From contig DATDUH010000012.1 of the NCBI GenBank assembly GCA_036517755.1, positions 1 through 26,939 of the forward strand: a DNA stretch of 26,939 nt, in the 5' to 3' direction. The position numbers and the translations under genes were made by a program. This DNA is from JACOXB01 sp036517755 (lineage in GTDB: Bacteria > Patescibacteriota > Minisyncoccia > UBA6257 > Colwellbacteraceae). How positions within the stretch are numbered: position 1 is the stretch's first letter; the number at the start of each line of letters is the position of its first letter. The notes beneath the pieces are model-generated. The model saw nothing but the letters and a program-made list of their open reading frames with translations. It made no database searches and was not told the origin of the DNA. This document shows, in pieces, positions 1-7,207 of this stretch.

Positions 1-1
1 T

Positions 2-211
2 CCTGAAACCGCTGAGAAAGAACGGCCGATTAAGGGTCGAGTGGTGGCGGTTGGTCCGGGCAAATATAACGAAAAAGGGGAGCGAATAGTGATGACGGTT
101 AAGGCGGGCGATGTGGTGCTTTTCAAAAAATACGGCCCGGATGAGATTGAAATTGATAATAAAAAGTATCTAGTCGGGGACGAGGATGACATCCTCGCCA
201 TCATCGAGTAA
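2..211 (+). CDS. groES: Co-chaperonin GroES, C-terminal part (5' end outside window)
   Basis: GroES caps the GroEL cage during ATP-dependent folding in the cytoplasm. The reading frame is open from base 2 and gives 69 residues with the family's closing pattern: GRVVAVGPGKY, then AGDVVLFKKYGPDEIEI, then the C-terminal DILAIIE. The N-terminal part with the mobile loop lies outside the window. The stop TAA shares its last base with the ATG of groEL, the classic groES-groEL junction, which implies translational coupling. The call rests on these motifs and the neighbour; nothing unusual is seen in the visible part. Confidence 0.95.
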   Translation, partial: PETAEKERPIKGRVVAVGPGKYNEKGERIVMTVKAGDVVLFKKYGPDEIEIDNKKYLVGDEDDILAIIE

Positions 212-1845
212 TGCCTAAGCAGATTAAGTTTAATAACGAAGCGAGGTCGTCCCTTAAAAGCGGGATTGATAAGCTGGCTGAAGCGGTTCGGATGACTTTG
301 GGGCCGCGTGGCCGGGCAGTGGTGATTGAAAAATCCTATGGTGCGCCTCAGGTGAGTTTTGACGGAGTGACGGTGGCTAAAGAGATTGAACTTGAAGAGA
401 GATTTGAGGCGCTTGGGGCTGAACTTTTAAAGCAAGCGGCCGACAAGACCAATGACGCCGTGGGAGACGGCACTACTACCTCGGTGGTTCTGGCTCACGC
501 CATGATTGATGAAGGCGAAAAACTGATTAAAGAAAAAGGCTTTAATGTCATTCTCCTTGCCGAAGAACTCCGAAAATCAAGCGATGAAATCGTTAAAGCT
601 CTTGAAGCCCAAAAAGAGGTTATTGATGACAATAAAAAAATCGAAGAAGTCGCTTCGCTTTCAGCCAAAGATGAAGAAATCGGTAAGCTAATCGCCGAGG
701 TAATGAGCAGGGTCGGCAAAGACGGCGTGGTCACGGTTGATGATTCGAACACCATCGGTAGTTCTTATGAAATAGTCGAGGGAATGCAGTTTGATCGCGG
801 TTTTATCTCTCCCTATATGATTACGGATCAGGAACGGATGGAAGCGGTTTTAGAAAATCCCTACATCTTAGTTACTGATCAAAAGGTTTCAGCCATTGCT
901 GATTTATTGCCTTTGCTTGAAAAGATGATGCAGGCTGGCAAAAAAGAATTGGTAATTATCGCCGAAGACGTCGAAGGCGAGGCGCTTGCTACCTTAATCG
1001 TCAACAAACTCCGCGGCGTCTTTAATGCTTTGCCGGTCAAGGCGCCGGGTTTTGGCGATCGCAGGAAGGAGATGCTCCAGGATATTGCCATTGTGACGGG
1101 CGCTGATTTTGTTTCTGAAGAATTAGGCCGAAAGCTTGAGAGCGTTGACATTAATGCCCTGGGCCAAGCGGGCCGGGTAGTGGCTGATCGGGACAAAACC
1201 ACGATTGTTGACGGCAAAGGCAGTAAAGAAGAAATTCAAAAAAGAGTGGCCCAGATTAAAGCCCAGCTTGAAAAAACTGATTCTGAATTTGATAAAGAAA
1301 AATTAGAAGAAAGACTCGGTAAGTTAGCTGGCGGGGTGGCCGTCATTAAAGTAGGAGCAGCTACCGAATCAGCCCAGAAAGAACTGAAAAGCCGAGTGGA
1401 AGACGCGGTTCATGCCACCAAAGCCGCTATGGAAGAGGGGATTGTACCCGGCGGCGGGATTGCTCTTTTCAACGCTGTCCCAGCTAAAAAAGGAGAGGGT
1501 TCACCGCTGGCGAATGAAGTCGCCGTGATTCTCGATACGGCTCGGGAAGCGCCGCTTAAAGCGATTGTGATGAACAGCGGTGAATCAGCCGAGAAGGTAA
1601 CTCGAGAACTGAAAAAGAATCAGGAGCAGTCAGGGAACAAATGGCTGGGTTTTAACGCGAGCACTAACGAGATCGCTGACCTGAAAGAGGCAGGCATCAT
1701 CGACCCCCTGAAAGTGGTTAAAACCGCTTTTGTGAATGCCGTTTCGGTGGCCAGTAATTACTTGGTGATTGGCGCGGCCATGACCGAGCTACCGGAAAAG
1801 AAAGGCGGCCGGGGTGGTATGGCCGGAATGCCGGAAGAATACTAG
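211..1845 (+). CDS. groEL: Chaperonin GroEL (60 kDa)
   Basis: ATP-dependent folding chamber subunit, cytoplasmic, working with the GroES just upstream. Length 544 aa is normal for the family. Visible landmarks are TLGPRGR near residues 29-35, the nucleotide-binding GDGTTT at 85-90, the apical PGFGDRRKEML segment, and GIVPGGGIAL in the equatorial domain. The C-terminus ends GGRGGMAGMPEEY, a short Gly-Met tail instead of the long GGM repeats of proteobacterial GroEL. The ATG overlaps the groES stop by one base, which fixes the start. No sign of frameshift or missing core residues was seen. Confidence 0.98.
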   Translation: MPKQIKFNNEARSSLKSGIDKLAEAVRMTLGPRGRAVVIEKSYGAPQVSFDGVTVAKEIELEERFEALGAELLKQAADKTNDAVGDGTTTSVVLAHAMIDEGEKLIKEKGFNVILLAEELRKSSDEIVKALEAQKEVIDDNKKIEEVASLSAKDEEIGKLIAEVMSRVGKDGVVTVDDSNTIGSSYEIVEGMQFDRGFISPYMITDQERMEAVLENPYILVTDQKVSAIADLLPLLEKMMQAGKKELVIIAEDVEGEALATLIVNKLRGVFNALPVKAPGFGDRRKEMLQDIAIVTGADFVSEELGRKLESVDINALGQAGRVVADRDKTTIVDGKGSKEEIQKRVAQIKAQLEKTDSEFDKEKLEERLGKLAGGVAVIKVGAATESAQKELKSRVEDAVHATKAAMEEGIVPGGGIALFNAVPAKKGEGSPLANEVAVILDTAREAPLKAIVMNSGESAEKVTRELKKNQEQSGNKWLGFNASTNEIADLKEAGIIDPLKVVKTAFVNAVSVASNYLVIGAAMTELPEKKGGRGGMAGMPEEY

Positions 1846-1855
1846 AATAGAAGCG

Positions 1856-2410
1856 ATGAATATCTGGTACATTGTTTGGGCGGTTCTCGCCCTCTTAATT
1901 CTTTGGTTCATTTTCGGTTATAACCGCTTAATCAGGTTTCGTTATCGAGCCCGGGAGGCCTTGTCGGATATTGAAGTTCAACTGAAGCGGCGCTTTGATT
2001 TAATCCCTAACTTAGTTGAAAGCGTGAAGGGGTATATGGCGCACGAGAAAACTGTGCTTGAAGATGTCACTAAAGCCCGGGCGGCTGTTGCCGGCGCTTC
2101 AGGCGATCCGCTCGAACGGGCCGAGAAAGAGAATATGCTTTCAAGCACCCTGAAGACCCTTTTTGCTGTGGCGGAAAATTATCCTGACCTGAAAGCCAAC
2201 GCCAACTTCCTCGATCTTCAGCGAGAGTTGGCTGATACCGAAAATAAGATTCAGGCCGCTCGCCGTTTTTATAACACGACCGTCATGGACCTTAACACCA
2301 AGATCGATACCTTCCCCAGTAATTTAATCGCCAACCTCTTTAAGTTTAAAGAAGAACCATTTTTTGACATCCCTGAATCCGAAGAGAAGCCAATTGCAGT
2401 TAAGTTTTAA
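1856..2410 (+). CDS. lemA: LemA family membrane protein
   Basis: LemA proteins are small single-pass membrane proteins of unclear biochemical role, often beside HtpX. Starting at the ATG at 1856 gives 184 aa with one hydrophobic helix at residues 3-21, followed by the family signature around RRFDLIPNLVE and a long helical region rich in Glu, Lys and Arg, ending near IPESEEKP. An upstream in-frame start at 1814 lies inside groEL and would put 14 charged residues before the membrane helix, so 1856 is preferred. It sits 10 bases after groEL and 27 bases before htpX, so all three are probably co-transcribed. The gap to htpX holds a small 7-bp hairpin at 2409-2429. Confidence 0.9.
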   Translation: MNIWYIVWAVLALLILWFIFGYNRLIRFRYRAREALSDIEVQLKRRFDLIPNLVESVKGYMAHEKTVLEDVTKARAAVAGASGDPLERAEKENMLSSTLKTLFAVAENYPDLKANANFLDLQRELADTENKIQAARRFYNTTVMDLNTKIDTFPSNLIANLFKFKEEPFFDIPESEEKPIAVKF

Positions 2411-2437
2411 TCTCGGGCCACTCGAGATTTATTAGAG

Positions 2438-3340
2438 ATGGCGTCATTGTATACTCGGAAATCTAAAAACATCCGGAAGACTTGGATTCTTTTCAGTGTC
2501 TTTTTGATTATTGTGATTGGCTTGGGCTGGATTTTCTCCCAGGCCTACGGCAGTCCGGCCATCCTTTGGTTTGCCGTTATCTTTAGCACCTTAATGAGCT
2601 TCTTGAGCTACTGGTATTCGGACAAAATCGTGATTTCGCTGTCTAGGGCCAAGCCTGTCACAATAGAAACCGCGCCCGAGCTTTATCGGGTGTTGGAGAA
2701 TTTGACGATTACCGCCGGCCTGCCAATGCCGAAAATTTATCTCGTGCCCGACCGGGCGCCCAATGCTTTTGCCACTGGTCGGGATCCGGAACATGCTACG
2801 GTCGCCGTCACCGAAGGATTGCTTCTGAAACTCGACCGAACCGAGCTTGAAGGGGTTTTAGCTCACGAGATGAGTCATATCGGTAATCGGGATATGCTTG
2901 TCGGCACCGTGGTTGTGGTCTTGGTCGGTTTTATTTCGATTCTGGCTGACATTTTTATCCGTTCAGTTTTCTGGGGCGGCGCCGGGAGTCGGAACGATCG
3001 GGGCAATGCCGGCGCCATTCTATTTTTAAGCGGTTTTATTCTTTCAATTCTCGCGCCCATTGCGGCGACCCTGATTCAACTCGCCATTTCTCGAAGAAGG
3101 GAGTTCCTGGCTGATGTCTCGGGAGCGATGTTGACCCGCTATCCCGAAGGTTTAGCCTCGGCTCTTGAGAAAATCTCAGCCGACCCAACGCCAATGCGGA
3201 CCGCGACCGCGACCACGGCCCATTTGTGGCTCGCCGATCCATTTAAAGACAAACGAAAAACTCCCTGGTGGCAGAGGTTGCTCATGACTCACCCGCCGAT
3301 TGGAGAACGCATTAAAATCCTTCGCGATTTGGCGATTTAG
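2438..3340 (+). CDS. htpX: HtpX-like M48 membrane zinc metalloprotease
   Basis: HtpX is an inner-membrane protease that removes damaged membrane proteins. The 300-aa product has hydrophobic helices near residues 15-33 and 41-58, then the zinc motif HEMSH (H143, E144, H147) inside LEGVLAHEMSHIGNRD, two more hydrophobic stretches near 153-175 and 192-217, and the third zinc ligand E222 in RRREFLADVSGA. It ends in the usual THPPIGERI segment. All catalytic residues are present. The pairing with lemA and the chaperonin genes suggests a proteostasis or stress cluster. No Shine-Dalgarno is obvious before the ATG. Confidence 0.95.
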   Translation: MASLYTRKSKNIRKTWILFSVFLIIVIGLGWIFSQAYGSPAILWFAVIFSTLMSFLSYWYSDKIVISLSRAKPVTIETAPELYRVLENLTITAGLPMPKIYLVPDRAPNAFATGRDPEHATVAVTEGLLLKLDRTELEGVLAHEMSHIGNRDMLVGTVVVVLVGFISILADIFIRSVFWGGAGSRNDRGNAGAILFLSGFILSILAPIAATLIQLAISRRREFLADVSGAMLTRYPEGLASALEKISADPTPMRTATATTAHLWLADPFKDKRKTPWWQRLLMTHPPIGERIKILRDLAI

Positions 3341-3363
3341 GGTTAAGGTGCACGGCCTGTTCC

Positions 3364-3402
3364 CGACTTATCTAAAATTTGGTAGATTTTAGTCATAAGT
3401 CG
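3364..3402 (+). repeat. Long hairpin between htpX and tRNA-Ser
   Basis: Inverted repeat: CGACTTAT plus CTAAAAT (3364-3378) pairs with ATTTTAG (3386-3392) and ATAAGTCG (3395-3402), about 15 base pairs with a 7-base loop and a 2-base bulge. It lies 24 bases after the htpX stop. No T-run follows, so it is not a textbook Rho-independent terminator. It may protect the htpX mRNA end or separate it from the tRNA transcript. Confidence 0.6.
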
Positions 3403-3406
3403 CAAT

Positions 3407-3516
3407 CCCTCCTAAAGCGGTGGGGTCGCATAGTGGTCTAGTGCGGTTGCTTGGAAAGCAACTACGCCTGAAAGGGCGTCGCGAGTTCGAATCTCGCCCC
3501 CACCGCTTTAGGAGGG
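3407..3516 (+). other. 19-bp continuous helix formed by tRNA-Ser acceptor plus its flanks
   Basis: Bases 3407-3418 (CCCTCCTAAAGC) are the exact reverse complement of 3505-3516 (GCTTTAGGAGGG). Together with the 7-bp acceptor stem this makes 19 uninterrupted pairs enclosing the whole tRNA. The discriminator base itself would be paired in the precursor. Confidence 0.8.
3419..3505 (+). tRNA. tRNA-Ser (anticodon GGA), class II with long variable arm
   Basis: Folded by eye. Acceptor stem GGTGGGG (3419-3425) with CCCCACC (3498-3504), discriminator G3505; D stem GCA/TGC; anticodon stem GTTGC (3446-3450) with GCAAC (3458-3462) and loop TTGGAAA, anticodon GGA at 3453-3455, reading UCC and UCU; long variable arm with ACGCC/GGCGT (3464-3479); T arm GCGAG-TTCGAAT-CTCGC (3481-3497). 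The long variable arm agrees with serine. CCA is not encoded. The acceptor helix continues perfectly into both flanks for 12 further pairs. Confidence 0.96.
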
Positions 3517-3538
3517 AGAAAGCCGTGGCCGCAGGTTC

Positions 3539-3589
3539 TCCGCCAGAGGCGGACTGCTCTTTGTGGCTCCGCGAGGCGGAGACAAAGAG
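3539..3589 (+). repeat. Two adjacent GC-rich hairpins downstream of tRNA-Ser
   Basis: First hairpin: TCCGCC-AGA-GGCGGA at 3539-3553. Second: CTCTTTGT (3557-3564) with ACAAAGAG (3582-3589), enclosing CTCCGC-GAG-GCGGAG (3567-3581). No T-tract follows directly; the nearest is at 3612-3617. They may be palindromic repeat units or the 3' end of the tRNA transcript. The rest of 3517-3642 holds no gene I can support. Confidence 0.55.
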
Positions 3590-3642
3590 GGAGGAATCCC
3601 ATCCCTTCCGCTTTTTTCAGACACACGCCTCTAGGGATCATT

Positions 3643-4614
3643 ATGTATCAGCATCCTGAGCGTCGAGCGAAGACCAGTTCTTCGCGGCCCCGAGCCGCTC
3701 GGGAGCTTATTTTGGAATTCGAAGCGCGGGAGCATCTTCCAAAAGGAGAGTTCCTTAAATTCGAAGGCGTCGGCGGCAAGGACGTCTATAACATCACCGC
3801 GCCTTTTGCGGTCAATGGCCGCTCGTATATCGCAGGACGAGTGGAATCGCGGCGCGCCGAAGGCGACTCCGAGGTGCAGTTCTTTGAAGAAAAAAACGGA
3901 ACATGGATAGCCGCGCACGAGGCACCCGCGTTTCGGCTCGAGGATCCATTTATCACAAAAGTAGGGAATGAACTCGTTTTCGGCGGCGTAGAAACTTTTC
4001 CCCATCCTGATGCGCTTTACTCCGGCGGGCTCGGCTACCGGACGGTATTTTATCGCGGGACAACTCTTCAATCTCTGCGGCGGTTTACCCAAGGACCCGA
4101 TCTTATGAAGGACATCCATTTGATTGAGCTTGTCGGCGGTGAAATCGGGGCATTCACCAGGCCGCAAGCCCCCGCCATACCCGAGGGAGGCCGAGGAAAG
4201 ATCGGTTTTTTCAAAATACCCAACCTTTCTGGGCTTACCCCTCGCAATATCATCAAGGCTCGCATTATTGAGAACTTATTTCTTGAGGCAGAATGGGGAG
4301 GCGTAAATGATCCTCATCTTTTGGAGGATGGCCGCATTGGGGTCATAGGGCACATTGCCTTTACCGACACCACCGAAGAAGGGGAGTTACGAGAGCATTA
4401 CTATGCCATGGCGCTTACATTCGACCCCACCACATTCGCTGTTTCTCCGATTCGTATAATAGCAGCACGCAAGAATTTTCCTCCGGGCCCTGCGAAACTC
4501 TCTCCCGAGCTTGACGACGTGGTGTTTCCTGGCGGCTGGGATGGAGAGGCTCTGTGGCTGGGGTTAGGCGATGCGCGCGCGGGGCGCCTGATCATACCGA
4601 ACCCCTTTAAGTAG
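3643..4614 (+). CDS. DUF1861 family protein, GH130-like five-bladed beta-propeller
   Basis: The product of up to 323 aa carries the hallmark FEGVGGKDVYNITAPF (residues 40-55), then GRSYIAGRVESR, and later WGGVNDPHLLEDGRIGVIGHI, typical of DUF1861 proteins. From memory of the family, these resemble GH43/GH130-type propellers, and Leishmania homologues are linked to mannoside phosphorylase chemistry; the substrate here is unknown. No signal peptide is seen, so it is probably cytoplasmic. The start is uncertain: the first 20 or so residues are Arg/Ser-rich and come from palindromic DNA (CCCGAG-CCG-CTCGGG near 3691), so a later start near residue 21 is possible. Codon choice looks more GC-rich than in groEL or dnaG, compatible with acquisition from another lineage. 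Confidence 0.75.
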   Translation: MYQHPERRAKTSSSRPRAARELILEFEAREHLPKGEFLKFEGVGGKDVYNITAPFAVNGRSYIAGRVESRRAEGDSEVQFFEEKNGTWIAAHEAPAFRLEDPFITKVGNELVFGGVETFPHPDALYSGGLGYRTVFYRGTTLQSLRRFTQGPDLMKDIHLIELVGGEIGAFTRPQAPAIPEGGRGKIGFFKIPNLSGLTPRNIIKARIIENLFLEAEWGGVNDPHLLEDGRIGVIGHIAFTDTTEEGELREHYYAMALTFDPTTFAVSPIRIIAARKNFPPGPAKLSPELDDVVFPGGWDGEALWLGLGDARAGRLIIPNPFK

Positions 4615-4640
4615 ATGTGCCGCCGCGAGTTCGTCTAATC

Positions 4641-4649
4641 TGGTATAAT
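4641..4649 (+). promoter_or_regulatory. Extended -10 promoter (TGG-TATAAT) for the 4685 gene
   Basis: A perfect TATAAT at 4644-4649 is preceded by TGG, an extended -10 element. No convincing -35 box is seen 17 bases upstream. Transcription would begin near 4656, giving a leader of roughly 29 bases before the GTG at 4685. Confidence 0.6.
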
Positions 4650-4684
4650 AAAACTAAAGGCTGATAAGAGGTTCGGGCCGCTTT

Positions 4685-5278
4685 GTGAAAAAAACTCTAA
4701 TAATTTCGGCAGTGGTCGTTTCGGTCGTCGTCGCCCTTGGGTTCGGCGTTTATTATTTTTCAAAACAAAGTGACGAGAATGCGCCTTTTGGCGGAGCTCC
4801 CGAAGGATCTGAAACGCAGGGGAATAAATACATAGGCGATGATTTTACGGTTGAGCAGATACCCGGTTGGACAGTGGGTCATGTCCCCGGCACCTTGGTG
4901 TCTTTTCATAATTACAGCGAAGAACATCCGGACGGAAGCCCAGCCGCTAAACTTAATTTCAAAAGCTACAGCGCTGTTTCCTTTTCCGATACTAATAGTC
5001 AGACCCTCGAGGAGATATACGAGATGAACATCAATCAGCTTGTCGCCATGATTCCCTCGACCAAAGCTTTTGATGTTAAGGATGAAACGATCAACGGACT
5101 GCCGTCAAAACTGGCGGCCCTGGAGCTAAATCAGCAGGGAGTCGATTACACGATTTTACTGGCTGTCTATCTGGCGGGCGATAAATATTATGTGATGTCC
5201 TTCAATACCACTAAGGAAAAGTGGCCAGAGTATAAGGATCAGTTTTACGTAAGCGCCCGCAGTTTCGAAATTAAATAA
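4685..5278 (+). CDS. Membrane-anchored extracytoplasmic protein of unknown function
   Basis: The 197-aa product starts with GTG. An N-terminal hydrophobic helix (residues 5-25) follows KK, so it is a signal anchor facing outward; there is no cysteine, so it is not a lipoprotein. After a Gly/Glu/Asn-rich linker (about 28-48) comes a mixed alpha/beta domain of about 145 residues containing YIGDDFTVEQIPGW and YYVMSFNTTKEKWPEYKDQF. That pattern resembles PsbP-like or DUF1795-type domains that tolerate many ligands, but the match is only by eye. It is followed 11 bases later by a small membrane protein and may share its transcript. Confidence 0.7.
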   Translation: MKKTLIISAVVVSVVVALGFGVYYFSKQSDENAPFGGAPEGSETQGNKYIGDDFTVEQIPGWTVGHVPGTLVSFHNYSEEHPDGSPAAKLNFKSYSAVSFSDTNSQTLEEIYEMNINQLVAMIPSTKAFDVKDETINGLPSKLAALELNQQGVDYTILLAVYLAGDKYYVMSFNTTKEKWPEYKDQFYVSARSFEIK

Positions 5279-5289
5279 AGTTCCGTCGT

Positions 5290-5736
5290 ATGTCTAGGTT
5301 ATCCGGCAAGGAATTAGTGAAAAAGATTGGCTTGCCGGTATTTTTTGTTTTAGCGACTTTTATTTCCTTCGTCCTTTTAATTTCCATCCTGAAGTATTTC
5401 AAATTTAGCGAGACGGTGGCAGTCGGCCTCCCAGAAATTTTTGTTGTTTATTTTTGGGGCGGCTATTTTTTGAGGAAGCGGGGATGGCCGAAGGCGCTAG
5501 GGAGCGTCCTAATTCTTGTGGCCATCGCCTTGAACCTCGTTTTCATTAGTTCTCCTTATAACAATGCTGGGGAATTCAAGGAAACGAGAGTCTTTTTGCT
5601 GCCCCTCATTTTATCGGGAGTCTTTTTAGTTCTCCAAGAGGGCAAGCCGTTACGATTATTGGGAGTCCTGGCTATTATTTTGGCCATTTTAGGCGCTTTC
5701 TGGGGAGCGTTATTTTTCGCGGCCAGCTCTAGTTAG
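5290..5736 (+). CDS. Small polytopic membrane protein, unknown function
   Basis: The 148-aa product is almost entirely hydrophobic. I count about five likely membrane helices, near residues 14-35, 44-61, 68-88, 99-116 and 121-145, separated by short basic loops such as LRKRGWPKA. No catalytic motif or family signature is recognisable. The ATG at 5290 lies 11 bases after the 4685 gene, and both encode membrane proteins, so they are likely one unit. The gene is followed immediately by the branched palindrome at 5738-5826, which may end its transcript. Confidence 0.65.
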   Translation: MSRLSGKELVKKIGLPVFFVLATFISFVLLISILKYFKFSETVAVGLPEIFVVYFWGGYFLRKRGWPKALGSVLILVAIALNLVFISSPYNNAGEFKETRVFLLPLILSGVFLVLQEGKPLRLLGVLAIILAILGAFWGALFFAASSS

Positions 5737-5737
5737 G

Positions 5738-5826
5738 AATACCCAACCCTAGTTTTAAAACTAGGGCAGCTTAATCATATCTCTAATTCGCGCGAATTAG
5801 AGATATGATTTTAAGGTTGGAGTATT
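5738..5826. repeat. Branched palindrome: outer stem enclosing two perfect hairpins
   Basis: Outer arms AATAC-CCAACC (5738-5748) and GGTTGG-AGTATT (5815-5826) pair around two palindromes: CCCTAGTTTT/AAAACTAGGG (5747-5766, 20 bases, perfect) and a perfect 38-base palindrome at 5773-5810 centred on CGCG. Drawn as RNA or cruciform DNA this is a three-way junction. It separates the plus-strand envelope genes from the minus-strand GC-rich cassette. Confidence 0.75.
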
Positions 5827-5836
5827 CAAAAACGAT

Positions 5837-5886
5837 TAGCCAAAAACGAAAAGGCACCAGGGAGGATAGTACCTCTCCGGTGCCTT
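5837..5886 (-). terminator. Rho-independent terminator of the minus-strand cassette
   Basis: AAGGCACC (5851-5858) pairs with GGTGCCTT (5879-5886), with further pairing inside (GGAGG with CCTCTCC). Read on the minus strand, the hairpin is followed by TTTTCGTTTTT (5850-5840). It lies about 50 bases beyond the stop of the last minus-strand gene. Confidence 0.8.
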
Positions 5887-5891
5887 GTGTT

Positions 5892-5936
5892 GCGAGCCTG
5901 CCCGCCATCGGTCTTTGCCGAAGGCGATGACAGGTG
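5892..5936. repeat. Imperfect GC-rich inverted repeat (REP-like)
   Basis: CCTG-(bulge)-CATCG pairs with CGATG-A-CAGG around a TTTGCCGAA core. From memory, similar CCCGCCATCG...GAAGGCGATG palindromes recur in Patescibacteria genomes. It sits between the last minus-strand stop codon and its terminator. Confidence 0.45.
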
Positions 5937-5938
5937 GG

Positions 5939-6508
5939 CTACTTGCTTGCCGTGAATGCGGCCGGTATGCCGAGCAGTGGCATCTCGACCACGACGTAGT
6001 CGGTGACGTACGGCGCGATCGTCGGCGGGTTCTTCTCGAGCTGTATGAGCAGGCGCACCAGCGCATCGTGCTGAGCCCGTCGTGCCTCCCGTTTATCGGT
6101 GAAGACCCGGTAGGGCCGGTAGGTCTCGTAGTACTCCCCGCCCCACGCTCGGTACTTTTCCTTCTGGAGGACGACCCAGACAGTGGTCGGAGGTTCCTGA
6201 CCCTCATCTACCTCCACTCCTTCCAGGTTAAGCTGGAAGTTGTGGACGGCGTCCTGCCAGAGCTTGATCACGTTCTTTTCCCACACCCGGAACTCCCACT
6301 CCAACTGGTGGTGGTCGAGTAGCGTCGGGTGTTTCTTCTCGTCTCGCAGTTCGGCCACGAGCCTGCTGCCTTCCTTGACAGCTGCCTCTGCGGTGAGGCA
6401 GACGGCCGCGAGGCTGGTGCACGGCACGAACATGTCGTTCACCAGGTCGAGGATGGTGTGGGTGTACTCGCGGGTGCGGGTTGGGCGGAACAGCAGGTGC
6501 ACAATCAT
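5939..6508 (-). CDS. Hypothetical protein, second gene of GC-rich minus-strand cassette
   Basis: The product is 189 aa when started at the ATG at 6506-6508. Longer in-frame starts exist upstream, but AAGGAG (plus-strand 6515-6520) sits six bases before this ATG and decides it. I recognise no family. It is soluble, rich in Glu, Arg, Trp and Tyr, with a helical middle (HHQLEWEFRVWEKNVIKLWQ), a Tyr-rich patch (YRAWGGEYYETYRPYRVF), a basic helix DKREARRAQHDALVRLLI and a hydrophobic end with YVVVEMPLL. Long shadow frames cover the opposite strand because of the GC content; strand choice rests on the ribosome site, the terminator at 5837-5886 and the partner gene 17 bases upstream. Base use is unlike groEL or ddl, suggesting transfer. 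Confidence 0.7.
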   Translation of the reverse strand: MIVHLLFRPTRTREYTHTILDLVNDMFVPCTSLAAVCLTAEAAVKEGSRLVAELRDEKKHPTLLDHHQLEWEFRVWEKNVIKLWQDAVHNFQLNLEGVEVDEGQEPPTTVWVVLQKEKYRAWGGEYYETYRPYRVFTDKREARRAQHDALVRLLIQLEKNPPTIAPYVTDYVVVEMPLLGIPAAFTASK

Positions 6509-6525
6509 CGCGTTCTCCTTTCTTG

Positions 6526-7140
6526 TCAGCCGCCGACGGTGTTTCCGCACGAGGTACAGACGTAGACGCTGCCGGCGGGCTGCATCTTCCCTCCGCAGGC
6601 GTAGCACGGTGGAGCCCCCGTTCCTTCTTGCGCAGGCGGCTCCTCGGGCTTACGCAACATCGCCGTGGCTGCCGTAACATTCAGTCGTGTGGCCAGGGAG
6701 TGCAGGCGTTCCCTTGTAGACAGCGTGACGCTCAGCTTGTTGCCGATCATGCGCAGTTCGGTCGCCACCTCCTCCACCACAGAGGCAAGTGGCAGGTTTG
6801 CGGGGTGCACGCCTTCGGGAACGATGGTCCCGTCCTTCGATCTCCGTAGCGGTTTGTAGCCACCGATCCAGTTTGCAGGGGGTCCGGGGCAGTTGGGGGC
6901 TCTGCAGCGAACCCACGCCACGTTCGTGAGATTTGGCGGGGCAGGCACCACACCTCGACCCTCACAGGCGTCGCAGAGCCAGTCGACCATTTGGTCGAGG
7001 AGCGATTTGACCCAGGCTCGAGCCAGTGCGTTGGCTGGCCAGGTGATCAGTCTCTGGGCAAGGGTCGGCGTCAAACCGGCTTGCTCCAGCTTGAGCAGGA
7101 ATTCATGCCCCTGGTGGAAGCTCACGACGTCTTTCGACAT
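6526..7140 (-). CDS. Hypothetical protein with C-terminal zinc ribbon, first gene of minus-strand cassette
   Basis: The product is 204 aa from the ATG at 7138-7140. GGAGGT (plus-strand 7146-7151) lies five bases upstream, which selects this start over one eight codons earlier. Three parts are visible: an N-terminal helix-rich segment (HQGHEFLLKLEQAGLTPTLA); a middle with CDACEGRG and a further Cys pair in WVRCRAPNCPG, like a DnaJ-type knuckle; and a C-terminal four-cysteine ribbon, CYACGGKM followed by CTSCGNTVGG. Such ribbons often bind zinc and nucleic acid or protein, but the function is unknown. Expressed from the promoter at 7298-7326 with a leader of about 150 bases. GC-rich and unlike its neighbours. 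Confidence 0.72.
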   Translation of the reverse strand: MSKDVVSFHQGHEFLLKLEQAGLTPTLAQRLITWPANALARAWVKSLLDQMVDWLCDACEGRGVVPAPPNLTNVAWVRCRAPNCPGPPANWIGGYKPLRRSKDGTIVPEGVHPANLPLASVVEEVATELRMIGNKLSVTLSTRERLHSLATRLNVTAATAMLRKPEEPPAQEGTGAPPCYACGGKMQPAGSVYVCTSCGNTVGG

Positions 7141-7170
7141 CGCACACCTCCGTTTCTGCCGCACGCGAAT

Positions 7171-7207
7171 CCGAGCACCCTACTCGGATAGCTCAACCGT
7201 AGTTGAG
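7171..7207 (-). promoter_or_regulatory. Two hairpins in the 5' leader of the minus-strand cassette
   Basis: CCGAG (7171-7175) pairs with CTCGG (7183-7187), and CTCAAC (7192-7197) pairs with GTTGAG (7202-7207) across a 4-base loop. Both lie between the inferred start near 7291 and the ribosome site at 7146-7151, so they are in the untranslated leader. No known riboswitch was recognised. Confidence 0.45.

Noticed and set aside
3420..3659. Plus-strand 79-codon ORF over the tRNA
   Set aside because: It reads straight through tRNA-Ser and its flanking hairpins; no protein-like signal.
3631..4167. Minus-strand 178-codon ORF opposite the DUF1861 gene
   Set aside because: The plus strand carries the recognisable DUF1861 motifs; this frame has none.
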